Source: Ceratothoa steindachneri
Taxonomy: Eukaryota > Arthropoda > Malacostraca > Isopoda > Cymothoidae
Assembly (NCBI GenBank): GCA_963969495.1
Contig: OZ018320.1
Span: 75,862,162-75,926,161, forward strand
DNA length: 64,000 nt
Direction of reading: 5' to 3'
The notes under the pieces: generated by a model
The model's database searches: none
What the model saw: only the letters and a program-made list of their open reading frames with translations
What the model was told of the DNA's origin: nothing
In this document: positions 1 through 10,420 of the stretch, piece by piece
Numbering within the stretch: position 1 is the stretch's first letter
Layout of the letters: every line of letters begins with the position of its first letter
Program-made: the position numbers and the translations under genes

Positions 1-597
1 GGAATTTTCCTAAAGACATAAGCAGCGCTTTTACTATGTTTTACATTTACAGAATATGTAGAATTTTACACCATCTGTGGAGGTTTAGAACTCAAAACAT
101 GCGTTCAATTATTGACACACGGCAGGGATGGATGAAAGGATTCCTTTAATTAAAAAAGGGATTAATACAATTAAATAAAAATCCGTATGCCTTAATTCAT
201 ATGCCGAACATATAGTATGGAATATAAATGTGTATATAGTTCGTGGTAATAAAAGACCGGCACCCACTCAAGCGGTTAATCACTCTATATGTGTCAGGCA
301 ACCTAGCAAAACCTACATTTTGGTGCATTTAGCTTCAACTATAATGATTGTTAACAGTTATAGACCGTATAACTCACTAAATAGAGGTTTCTTTACAGTG
401 CAATCGATTTAAAATGACTGAAATAAAACTAAGCTTGGGGGAGAGACAATAAATTCTTATTGCTACTGGACATAAAGTACCAGATAAATTAGAAGGTAGT
501 TACAAACACATCCATTGACACGACTCGCGATTGTTTGATTTAGAGGTGAGTTCGAAGCAGATGAAGCCATTTGGGACCTCTTTAAACACCATGTAGC
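1..597. other. AT-rich sequence, nothing recognised
   Basis: This stretch is AT-rich, full of stop codons in all frames, and has no motif, repeat array or RNA-like fold that I can recognise. The only long open frame is 60 codons and shows no known domain. Confidence 0.5.
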
Positions 598-925
598 GCC
601 CATTGCAAGGTGGATTAGGATCAACAATTAAGCCTCACAAATGAGAGTCCTATAAATCCTATGAAGTCTTGAGATGGACACGCAAATAATTATCCACATA
701 CAAATAATCTAAAAGTGTATAGCACTATCCATAAGTAAGAATAACTCTTTGTGTAAATAATATATAACATCTTTGTAAAATAATAATGTATAGCTTTCGT
801 CCATCTAAATAATAAGAAAAAAGTGCATTGCAAGGCGGAATAGGTTCAACAATGAAGCCTTACAACTGAGTATCATGTGAATTCTATAAAGGTTTGTAAC
901 AGGCACACAAATCGAACATTGAAAT
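598..925 (+). repeat. Diverged direct duplication of about 100 bp
   Basis: Two diverged copies of one sequence lie in direct orientation at about 598-700 and 826-925. Both begin with CCATTGCAAGG or GCATTGCAAGG and continue through matching blocks (GGTTCAACAATGAAGCC in the second copy, GATCAACAATTAAGCC in the first). They end near a block of the form GACACGCAAAT / GGCACACAAAT. The 125 bp between them is AT-rich. This is probably an old segmental duplication or two fragments of one dispersed repeat. No coding potential is visible. Confidence 0.55.
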
Positions 926-2460
926 AATATACCAGTCTGTAATAATTAATAATGTAAGACAAAACAAATACTTGTAAGTAAGTTAAAATTACCATTTAAT
1001 AATCTATGTATCAATGCAAAGCAGAATATTTTGTAATAAGACGAGTGAAATCGTTGTGCTTCCACCCGAACGTACAAATATACATACGTTAGGAGACAGG
1101 TGCAGCCGACGATCTGGCCGCAGAGATACACAGAGAGGGTGGAAACAGCTGTGCACACATAGAACGGCATCTGATTTGACCCGCCATAGTTTACATGAAT
1201 CCATGAAAAGACAAAATCAATCTTGATACAAATGTTGGTTGATAAAGCACGGTCTGGTTTCGAAATTCAGATACTATCTTGATGCACACACCCCCTTTGA
1301 CCAAACAAGCTTCGCCCAGCAGTCTTAGTAGAGAACATACGCACATACCCTTTGACCCGATAAGCTCCACTCCGCGTTCAGATTAGAGAAGCGAAGCCAC
1401 ACCCCTTTAATTTCACGGATAACAAACCACAACGGCCTATCGAATTGGCGTTAGTATAAATAAGCGGGCAGAAGCATACAGCAACATTAGTGTCATTATT
1501 ATGATTGGATTACCAGTATTAACATTGGCATTGGCCTAGAGCCAGTCAGTACCTCGTCCTTAATCCCAACAATCTGAAGCAGAAGGAGACTTCCAAGAAA
1601 CACTGAGTATTAACACGGATAGTCAGCCAAAGACGTGATCCTAAACAAAACATTTATTTCGGAAAAGTACATAAAACTCTTAAGTGACATGATATACACA
1701 TTTCATAGTTATGCATAATACCCAGGACGCACCCCAACACGCCATCCTCTTAGTCCTCTCTCAATTTAATTAATTTAATTATTTTCTTTGTATTCTATCT
1801 CACTAGTAATATTCAATCTTAGATTATGCGTTCGTTGTCAAATTACTGAAGATAAAATAATAAAGTCAAATAAAAAACACTTGCGTGAAAACTAAAAACT
1901 CTACGGAAAACTCTACAATTTCACTTGCCCGAACAAATTTACCCCTAAGCCAAGATTAAAAGCCTATTAAACCGCCATTCTATCCTTTCGAGTCCTTCCT
2001 TCTGCCAAGCAACAACTAGGTTACCATTTGAAGCCAGCCTATAAATGGATTACCCAAAAGAACACTTTGGAGTCAGACCAAACTCGACTGTAAAGCCGCC
2101 TTACCTTCTCGGACTAAATAAATCATATCATCAACTGTAACCCCTATAAATGGTGGCCTACCATAAACTGGTGACACACCTATAACCATTCAGGACGAGT
2201 GTAGACGTCCAAGAAAATCCATTGGCAAATGACTCGTTAGGTAAGCATTTCAAAATCGAGACTCGGGAGTTTTATTCAAACATTAAGTCCAACCTGCCAT
2301 TATAAACCTGAATAAGGGGCGGAATTTTGTGACTTGCAAATGAAAAATTGTGCAAAGAACACTCATTACTCGAATAAGCTCGTTCTGTAAAGAGGCTTGT
2401 CGAAGGACCAGTATCGAATACCGAGTTCGTGAAACCTCGTGCCACTAGAACTTTGTGCAG
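926..2460. other. Intergenic AT-rich sequence with a small duplication
   Basis: No gene is recognised. Two diverged ~55-bp direct copies lie at about 1281-1390, each with a block like CACAYACCCYTTTGACC followed by AAGCTYC. Short open frames at 946-1226 overlap each other on both strands and look spurious. A possible TATA-type promoter near 1455 is listed separately. Confidence 0.4.
1455..1497 (+). promoter_or_regulatory. Possible TATA-type core promoter
   Basis: A TATAAATA box lies at about 1455. It is followed about 30 bp later by a TCATT-like initiator in GTGTCATTATT, and the spacing matches an arthropod TATA/initiator promoter. No recognisable coding exon follows within 1 kb, so this may be chance in AT-rich DNA. 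Confidence 0.18.
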
Positions 2461-2499
2461 AGACAACTTAAAAATCGCCCCGCAAGAGGGAGCGTGGAG

Positions 2500-2750
2500 A
2501 CTTGCACCTAGTAGCTGGAGGGGCGGCTCACCCCCAGGCCCAAGTTCCCCTGCATTTTGAAACTAGATTGAGCCTACCTGGGCTTTATTCCTAAACATTT
2601 CCATGTTTACCCTTTAAACGCAATTCTATTTACAAGTTTCTTTTCGCCTTTATTCTTGGGTGGTTGGTGGCTGATATTGCAGTTAGTCACCGATCAGCTT
2701 TCGTCCAATCCATAAAGTGACTGAGTAAATATTAACGTATTACCCACAAA
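2500..2750 (+). repeat. Dispersed repeat, second copy at 26985-27135
   Basis: This segment aligns by eye with 26985-27135 in the same orientation. Shared blocks include AGATTGAG(C/A)CTACCT(G)GG, TTTATTC, a TTTCCAT / TTTACYCT block and a closing CGACCAGACTTCGTCC / CGATCAGCTTTCGTCC block. The segment is moderately GC-rich at its start and contains no open frame of note. The repeat class is unknown. Confidence 0.5.
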
Positions 2751-2914
2751 AGGGGTTAGCTTTTCTTTTTCCTAATTTACACGTAAATTTGTCCTCGGTA
2801 GGTTTATTGATAGCTTATCTTTGCTGACTCATCATAGAGATGGCATATGTTTACTAGCTTAACATAACATTTAAAAGTCCAAGTAAGTATAAGTGATATT
2901 TTAAGGTCACTGAA

Positions 2915-3110
2915 ACACAAATAATAATAATAATGAGGTTTTATATGGCGCCCTTCAATACTTTGAATACTTTCACCCCTACCCCTCACCCCCATCTACT
3001 CGAAAAAGGCCTGACAGAAAAGGTAGGTTTTCCGAGCCCGCTTGAAAGCACCGGGCGAGGAGAGGGGCGTAAGCCATAAGTCAGACCATTCTACAGAGAT
3101 GAAACACAAA
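2915..3110 (+). repeat. (AAT)n-headed dispersed repeat with a GGCGCC block
   Basis: A short run of ATAATAATAATAATG is followed by GAGGTTTTATATGGCGCCC, then a GC-richer segment with AAAAGGTAGGTTTTCCGAGCC and a block ending GACCATTCTACAGAG. The layout of trinucleotide run, TATAnnGCGCC block, then AGGTTTT block resembles a dispersed non-coding repeat seen in many marine animals. I recognise it only by general pattern. It has no coding capacity. Confidence 0.35.
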
Positions 3111-5485
3111 CAACCAAGCTCACTTAACCACGAGTAAAAATAAGCCATCACTAAGTTGAACTAGTGAAAAGGAGCCATCTTTTGAAGGTGGCTTATCTTT
3201 ACTTGATCCCTAGGTTTTAATAATAAAGCAAAGGACGTCAATAAATAAATACGAGCTTTTAGTCTTGATTTGGTCAAACAACAGGCGTTTCTTTTGTGTA
3301 CGCTCAACAACAGAACTTAACCTAGTTTACCAAAGTCAGGTTTGGTTGCAGACCTTATACAAAAGGCGGGGATGTGATTGTAGACTGGACATAAAAGGAG
3401 CACCGAAACAATAATAAGGCTCGAGTAGATAATAGTGAAAATAAATCGAATCGAAACGATGCTTGAAGTAAACCATATGAAAAGTTCCTAGTAAGGACTA
3501 AAGAGGAAATCTCTCAAAATTATACCAGTCAGTTGATAGCAAAAAAAGTTCGGGGGAAGTGAAAGAACTATTGCATCATCGCTATTGGATATTAACGCAA
3601 CAAAAAAAGCCCACTCCAACGTCAAGTCACCCCGGCATGGCTCCGGTGCGGTCGCAACCACAAACTAAATACAAACTCTGTACATACCTGACTCACGCAG
3701 ACATCTCTACCCGATACCACTAGAAACCAGACACATCGCAACGCATATGCACAACTTTCCTGGCACTGGCACAGGTAAACTCAAAATCTACAAATCCCTG
3801 GGAGATGCCCACCTGGGTCGACTAGTTCGTCGTGAATCCTGGTCCTTGGATAGACCCAACCCAGGAACAACTTAAGTAAGAACCGAGTATTCGAAGATGC
3901 CACCCCTAAAGTATGGGATCCCACGAATGTTGTAGAGAAAATGTCGGTAAAATTATTTAGTTTTCTCAAATCTTCAACGAAGAATTGGTTTGGGGCGAAG
4001 TAGTTGCTACAGGTAAAAAAAGTATGTCTCGGAATATTTTGAAATTCACCGATTGTTTATTATTGAGCGCCAACTCTATTGCCGAAGATTGTCGGTAGTA
4101 ATGGAGTGTTTAGAAGCATATTTCAAAATCTCAGGGGGGCAGAGATACCCACGAAACTGAAAGGGTATTGGGGTTGAAAGAGAACTGATGACCCTCCTTG
4201 AATGACGCTTTCCTCTTCGTCAGGGTCCTCTTCTCTCGATAAGAACGCGATAAATATTTATAGCAGAGGTTTCCGTCTAATCATCGACCCCTCTCGAACA
4301 GAGCACAATAAAAAAAAATGTTAAAGCGAACCAAACTAAAGAGGTGGTAGTTTAAAAGAAACTCGCGTCGCCCAGCGAGGTCATACGGTGAATAAGAGAT
4401 GAACAAAAGGAAAGGATGGGGGAATATAAATTGATTATAATGAAGGCAAATCAAGCTGAAAAAAGTAAATACAAGTCAGAATTCAACTCTGCTTCACAGT
4501 TGCAATTTAGCTTTTCATCACACTACACCGACTCCCTATTTACCCCCCAAGCCCCGACGCCCTCCAAAAACACCCCAGACTTACAAAAAGCTTAATTGAA
4601 TTATTTTTAACGAAGTTAAAAATAAAAGGATTCAAATTAAAACAAATCTAATTAATGAATTGTTTGGAGGCGACCAATTAAGCGGCATGGGGAATAGGGG
4701 GGACCTATGGGGAGAGTCAGTATCGGGAAATGGTAAGCCCAGGATGCCTAGACCACATGCATCAAAGATGGCAAGCGAATATGGCGCTCTCTCGCTTCTC
4801 CACGGGGCCCCCCTCCCCCTGATCTTAAGTATGGCATTGACGAAGAGAGTGCGAGCCGATCCCGTCAGAAAGGAAGGAGGCCGGACTTTCATGCCAAGGG
4901 CCATAAACCACACCAAGACAACTCCGATAACTACCTCCACCCTCAAGGGAGGAAGGACAGAGGGAAAGGGGGATGGCAAAAATGACTGGGAAAGAGAAAG
5001 AAAGCGAAAACAAACGAGGGCACCTCATCCTGAAGAACGTTCTCGTGTGAAAAGCCAATGAAGGTACTTTCGCTGGGGACAGTAGGGACAAGAAGGCACG
5101 CAAGAGTGATTTAGATATTTAGGAGGACGAACTTTACACTAGTGTCAGGTAATTTTCCCCCCCTCCTTCGTCTTTGTTCGATCATGGACGAGGTCCTCCG
5201 ACCTAGGATAATGAATCTCACATAAAGAATAGAATGACACTCGTCGGACAGCCCGAGTACTTTTCTTTTGCCACCTTCCAATGAGTGAGGAAACCATTCG
5301 TGGCTCAAATGAACCTTGCGCGAATTCTTTGGCGGAAGAGTGATGTGTTGTATATGTGGGTGAAAGGACGGAAGAGACCGAGGGGTCGCGATTGGTTTGG
5401 TTTGGGAGGTCGTGTCGGGGTAGAGCTGACCGCGCCCGCGCGTCAGTTTCACCACACCAGCCAATAGGCAACTACCTCCCTGCGG
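3111..5485. other. Intergenic sequence, no gene recognised
   Basis: Mostly AT-rich. The exception is a GC-richer patch at about 4660-5470 that is open on both strands for 90-133 codons. Those overlapping frames (for example 4660-5061 plus and 4632-4979 minus) have low-complexity, basic compositions and no domain I can name. Bidirectional openness in a purine-rich patch is weak evidence for a gene, so I do not call one. Confidence 0.4.
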
Positions 5486-5489
5486 GGGC

Positions 5490-5582
5490 CGAAATATTTT
5501 GGTATCCTCGGCTCTCGTCGGGAATCGAACTCGTTATCGAGACGTGGAAATCCAGAGCTTAATCCACTCAGCCAGTGAAGGT
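5490..5582 (-). repeat. tRNA-derived SINE-like fragment
   Basis: On the minus strand the sequence has an A-box-like CTGGCTGAGTGGATTAAG and, about 40 bases later, a B-box GAGTTCGATTCCC. Both are spaced as in a tRNA gene of the class with a long variable arm. The anticodon arm does not form cleanly, and the sequence continues past the tRNA part with GACGAGAGCCGAGGATACC. That tail resembles the tail of the minus-strand copies near 29.6 kb and 32.7 kb (CGAGAGCGGATA). I infer a SINE head rather than a functional tRNA. Confidence 0.55.
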
Positions 5583-5659
5583 TCCTCTCTGGAACACCGA
5601 AAAGTTAGATGCTAATTTTAATCTCTAATGGATCCATGCGAATTCTATTGCCACCTCTT

Positions 5660-6228
5660 CGTGCTTAACCCGATGGCGACTGCTGGGAAATGGCAGGACT
5701 TGGTTAGATTAGCACTGCGTCGTATGCTGGACATTGATAGAGCTCGGTTGGATTAACACAACGATGACTGCTGGGCAATGACAAGGGGTGATTGGATTAA
5801 CACAACGTCGTATGATGGACAATGGTAGGGCTCGGTTGGATTAACACAACGATGACTGCTGGGTAATGGCAGGGGTTGGTTAGATTAACACAATGGCAAG
5901 ATACGGTTGGATTACTACAACGATGACGATTTTCACTGGCAGAGCTCGGTTGGATTACTACAACGATGACGATTCACACTGGCAGAGCTCGGTTGGATTA
6001 AGACAATTAAGACTATTGGGCACAGCTCAATTGGATTAAGCCAACGGCGTCGGCTTGGCACTGACTTGGGCTGGGTTGGATTAACACATCGGTGAATGCT
6101 GGCAGTGGGAGAGCTCGGTTAGATTAACACAACGGTGTCTGCTTGGCAATGGCTGGGCTCGATTGGATTAACACAACAGCGTTTGATTGGCAATGGCAGC
6201 GCTCGGTTGGATTTACACAACAGCGGTG
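5660..6228 (+). repeat. Tandem array, ~46-bp unit
   Basis: About a dozen diverged units carry the core CTCGGTTGGATTAACACAAC followed by GATGACTGCTGGGCAATGG or a variant. Unit length varies around 44-46 bp, with some shortened units near 5890-6060. The array ends abruptly at the 3' side of the minus-strand I-like copy that starts at about 6230. No coding function is apparent. Confidence 0.85.
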
Positions 6229-6229
6229 G

Positions 6230-8035
6230 ACGGTCGTAGGAACATGCGACCAACACCAAAGAGAGTCGAATAAAAGGGAGGAGGCCAGCCTCTTCCAAAA
6301 AGTCAGATAGTCCACAAGTATGTCTGCACGAACTCGTCCCGAGTACAAGGGACAAGTGGTAGCGACCGAGCTCGTGCTAATATTGGGACAAATAACGTGC
6401 GGGAAGATGACCCAGACTGGGACATTCTACAAGAATGTGCCGAACAGTCCGTGTGGAGGAGAAAGCAGAGTTCGCAGTAAAGTACACGGGACGGTCTATC
6501 AAATGGTGCGTCACACGAATGTGTCCAATTTGAAGACGACACAAAGTGACCTGAAGCTTTCGCAGCATTATGGGGTAGATCCTTGGGAACAGTCGCGGCG
6601 AAATGGCACGCAATTTTAAGTTCCTTTTACCCGTCTCTCATCTTCTTTGCCAGCCAGCCATGAAGTCTGTCCTGAATCATGCTATTTACTAGGTATGAGG
6701 AAGAGCGAAATGCTGGTCTGGTCTCCCAGTCCTCGCGGACTATTAGGTTCTCGATCTCCACCTGGCTCGTGGCAACCGTGAAGTCACGGATACCTACAAA
6801 TATAAGGTACGCAGATTTCAATGTCGCGAGAGCACTTGGGGCGCTTTGTGAGTCGCTAAAAATAACAATCTGGTCTCCGATCCGGGTACGACGTGTTTTG
6901 TCCTGTAACGAGCGTCGTATTGCAACTAGCTCGTTTTTGAAGACAGACGCAGTGCCTGGTAGAGCCCAGCTGACTTCAAACAAAGGGAAAACGGCTGGAA
7001 GCCGACCCCACTTGCACGGATTCAGCGTGACATGAAGTGTGCTCCAAAAAGTTCGAACGCAACACTTCCAGCGCTGTAGAAGCTTTGGGAGCAGAGGCGG
7101 TGCGACAAATAGGGTAGTATCCTGGGCAGAAACAGAGTCTCCACTGGCCCGAGATCTACAGTGACTCTCGAAGGAGTTTTCTAGCTCTAAACCCAAAGGG
7201 ATTAGAGTATGAATGGTGGCCCCCAGCGGCATAGGAATCTTCAATATCAGCCTCAGATGGAGTGATACCTTTGGCGACTGAGGGAGGCGCCGGGCTCGCG
7301 CGTATGGGCGCATAATTTACTGTGTACGCGGCAGAGCAAATGGCATCTCCCCGTCATCGACAAATAGGCTGTCAATGGGGCACTGGTCGCCACCGGAGAC
7401 AGGTGTGGTGGATCGACTTCACCTTTCGCAATATACGTGCGGGGTTCGGATGCGTAAAACTCGCATCCGCAGTCAAGCATCGAACGAAAAAATGATCGGT
7501 AGAAACCAAAGGAAGTAGCCCTATCAGCTCCCCGAGTCCTGAACGTTATGGATAAAATAATGTCCATGAAGCGGGTACAAGGAACCCCAAAGCTGCAAAT
7601 ATGAGCCTCCCAGGTGAGGCGTCGGTCGAAAGCAAGAGCAAGGAAACGGTGCCAATGCACCACTTCCAGGTGTACACAATTTAGTGAAAAGTCCGGGTTG
7701 GAGTGGAACATGGATGTCAGCCAAGTGCACCACATTATTCTTGGCCAAGGAAAATCGAAACAAGTACGCTTCGCCATAGTGAGAGATGCGTTCAATACCT
7801 GTTGGAATCGACGCTCCATACTTGTCATCTGGGGTGCACCAAAAGAGATCGAAAGGTCGTCCGGGTAAAGCGTGGCGATAACATCCTCCGGCAGCACCGA
7901 GGTGAGAACGTTGATGCTCAAGGCAAAGAGTGTGAGACTGAGGACACTTTCCTGCTGCACACCCTATTCCTACTCCATCAGGCCAGATAGGGCTCCACCA
8001 CCCGTATGCTGAATTGATGATCCTGCAAAAACACT
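6230..8035 (-). pseudogene. I/Nimb-like LINE copy 1, 3' half: decayed RT and RNase H
   Basis: This minus-strand segment is collinear with 49.2-51.2 kb of the full-length copy. It covers part of the 3' UTR, the RNase H domain and the C-terminal half of the reverse transcriptase. Visible pieces are an RT fragment at 7253-7960 with the block ATLYPDDLSISFG, where the YVDD catalytic motif reads YPDD, and an RNase H fragment at 6627-7313 with IVIFSDSQSA. Frameshifts split the reading frame several times, and the 3' poly(A) end is missing because the copy runs into the tandem array. The position equivalent to the stop codon in the full-length copy is a sense codon here (GGG). It is dead and older than the 49-56 kb copy. 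Confidence 0.85.
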
Positions 8036-8219
8036 TCAACAGCTCTGCCTTCACTGCCACGTTACCCTTCCCGGTCCGGGACGAGCAGTGTTGCTACAAC
8101 CTGTCCCTTATACGCGGGACGAGGTCCTTTAAAAAGACTTTTAGACGTGGCTAGCCGCCTCCATTTTATTTGACTGCGTTCTAAGTCTCTTATAGAACGA
8201 AATAATAAAGCTCTTTGCA

Positions 8220-10040
8220 TTTAATGTGATCAACAAATTACTAGCAGAACTTGGAATGTGAAAAGACATTTTGCGTCAAATCACAAATGGTTATTGGAAA
8301 GAAGTGATGAAGAACGTAAAGGATATATCGCACAAGAGGCAATCGAATAAACGACCCAATCTCAAAGTTTGTGGAAATTCCTCAGTAACTACTTAGGTGT
8401 GAATTTAATAACAAGTTTCAGTATTTCTCATGCTATATTGTTCATCAAGGTAAACCCTTCCTACTATGCACCTTTTCTTTTTGAAGATTTTAGTAATATT
8501 GACGAAATAATTAAGCATACACCTTTTATTTTTGAAGATTTTAGTAACAATGACAAAATAATTAAGCATATTAAAGAGCTCCTATTTCTAGAAAGACTGT
8601 TAAAAACCGGGTAATTACTATGCATTCAGATATTGAAGAACAAATGCAAAATGACTTGAAACCGTGTGATTATTTTTCAATTTGCCTTGATGAAACCACT
8701 GATATTACTTCTGCTTCTCGATTGGCAATTTTTGCAAGTTATTCTAGTGGTCATAAAATGTTCGAGGAGTTGCATAGCCTAGAAAGTCTGTCGTTAAATA
8801 CTACAGGAAAAGATATTTGTGATATTAGAGTCAAAGCACTTGGCTACAGAAACATAGATATATAAAAAATTGTATCAAATTACAACAGATGGAGCACCCA
8901 ATATGGTCGGCCGGAAGCTTGGATTTGTGAAACTTTTTACTGATATCGTCGGACATTCTGTAGTACAGTTTCACTGTATTGTTCATCAAGAAGCACCATG
9001 TGCTAAAGTTGGATTAAAAGAACTGGAAAATATTACAGCGCCAGTCACCAAGATAGTTAATTGGATATCAAAATGGGCGTTGCATAAACGTGAATTCAGT
9101 TCGTTATTGGATGAAGTTGAATCAGCTTATGGCGGTTTATTGATGTACAATAATGTTCGTTGTCTTAGTAGAGGCAAGGTTCTTGAACGCTTCGTTGAAT
9201 GCATAAATGAGATACAACTTTTCTTAGACGTGAAAAAAATGGAAGGCTATCTTGAACTAACTGATGAGTCCTGGATTCGGCTGTTGATATTTTTCACAGA
9301 TCTCTCATTGAACTTGAATGAACTGAATGTTGTACTCCAAAGTTTTGATAAAACTAGTGATATAATGTTTGGACATATTACTGCATTTGAAATCAAACTA
9401 GCCATTTTTTAGCGTGACATTGAAACTAAAACTTTTAAGTACTTTCCAAGATTGAAAAAGAACTATGAAGAAGTTAGTTACAAAGATGAGAATGATATCA
9501 AACACGATCTAGACTTTTTTTTGTCAGCTTTACGTTCTTTGGAAGATGAATTCTCATTAAGATTTTCTCATTTTAGAGATCTTGAAGTAATATTGCTTTT
9601 CATTAAGCACCCAGATGAAGCTAATTTTGAAAAAAAATGAAAATGGATCTGTTTGAATGGTTGAAAATAGAAGAACTTGAAATGAAATTAGTAGAAATTC
9701 AATCCAATTCTATTTGCAAGCAAAAATTCGTCACTCTTAGAGGTAATTTAGAAACATTTGAGAAAGATCGATTGAGGGGATCAAGACATTTAGTAAAGTA
9801 TTCACGAAGCATTTGGTGCTTTTAAACGTCTTGCCAAAGTGGTATTCATTTTTTTCATCTACGTATGCGTGTAAAAGCCTGTTCTCATCTCTTAACTACG
9901 CTAAAAACAACAGAAAAGTCGATTAACTGATTAGGCGAGTGCTGCATGTTTACATTTAAAGACAACGAACTATCGGCCCGACATAAAGGAATTGGCTGGA
10001 AAAATTCAGGTTCACAAGAGAAATTAAATAGGTAAGTTTA
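8220..10040 (+). pseudogene. GTF2IRD2/Charlie8-like hAT transposase, decayed
   Basis: Fragments of one transposase lie in order on the plus strand. A zinc-finger-like start (about 8255-8345, VKRHFASNH-type) comes first, then 8369-8614, 8620-8865, 8870-9412, 9452-9640 and 9637-9825. The segment YFSICLDETTDITSASRLAI carries the first DDE-region Asp. It is followed by ITTDGAPNMVG and the HCIVHQEAPCAKVGLKELE block, then NNVRCLSRGKVLERF, where family members have W in place of C. These blocks match the hAT transposase family from which vertebrate GTF2IRD2 took its C-terminal part. At least four frameshifts or stops break it, and the C-terminal dimerisation region is only faintly visible. A ~51-bp internal duplication lies at about 8471-8570. 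No terminal inverted repeats could be found. It separates two pieces of the I-like copy 1. Confidence 0.85.
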
Positions 10041-10420
10041 TATTTTTATTTATTTATTGTACAACATGGCATATATATTCATATACTTGTGCGTTAAAAT
10101 CATAATGTAATATACGATTTGACAATATAAATTTATAAGTGACACACGACGATGTAAAACTGAATAAGATATAGCAGTATTGACACGCCTAGCATCAAAG
10201 CTTTGCCACTACTGTAATCTAGGGGAAGGCGAGCTTCCGCCCTCCCGACGGCGGAGCGTGCTCCCTCTTCTTGGTATTTTGCTTCTTGTGTTTTTGTTGT
10301 ATTTTTCCTGTTTTTTTTTGGGGGGGGGGGCAAACTTTTAGAGTTGCTTAGCATTAGGCTGGATTTTCGATTGCGGCGAGTTTTGTCCTTGAAGTTATTT
10401 GCTAAATGGGCCTTAAAAGA
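10041..10420. other. Short unannotated stretch with T/G homopolymer run
   Basis: AT-rich DNA is followed by a GC patch near 10215-10275 and then a run of T and G around 10308-10330. The GC patch, read on the minus strand, faintly resembles the 3' UTR GC segment of the I-like elements (AAGCNNG...GGCGGA...). It would lie in the opposite orientation to the neighbouring copies. I would not call it more than possible. Confidence 0.3.

Noticed and set aside
4632..5103. Overlapping open frames of 92-133 codons on both strands
   Set aside because: Openness on both strands in a purine/pyrimidine-skewed patch, with low-complexity products and no domain, points to composition rather than a gene.
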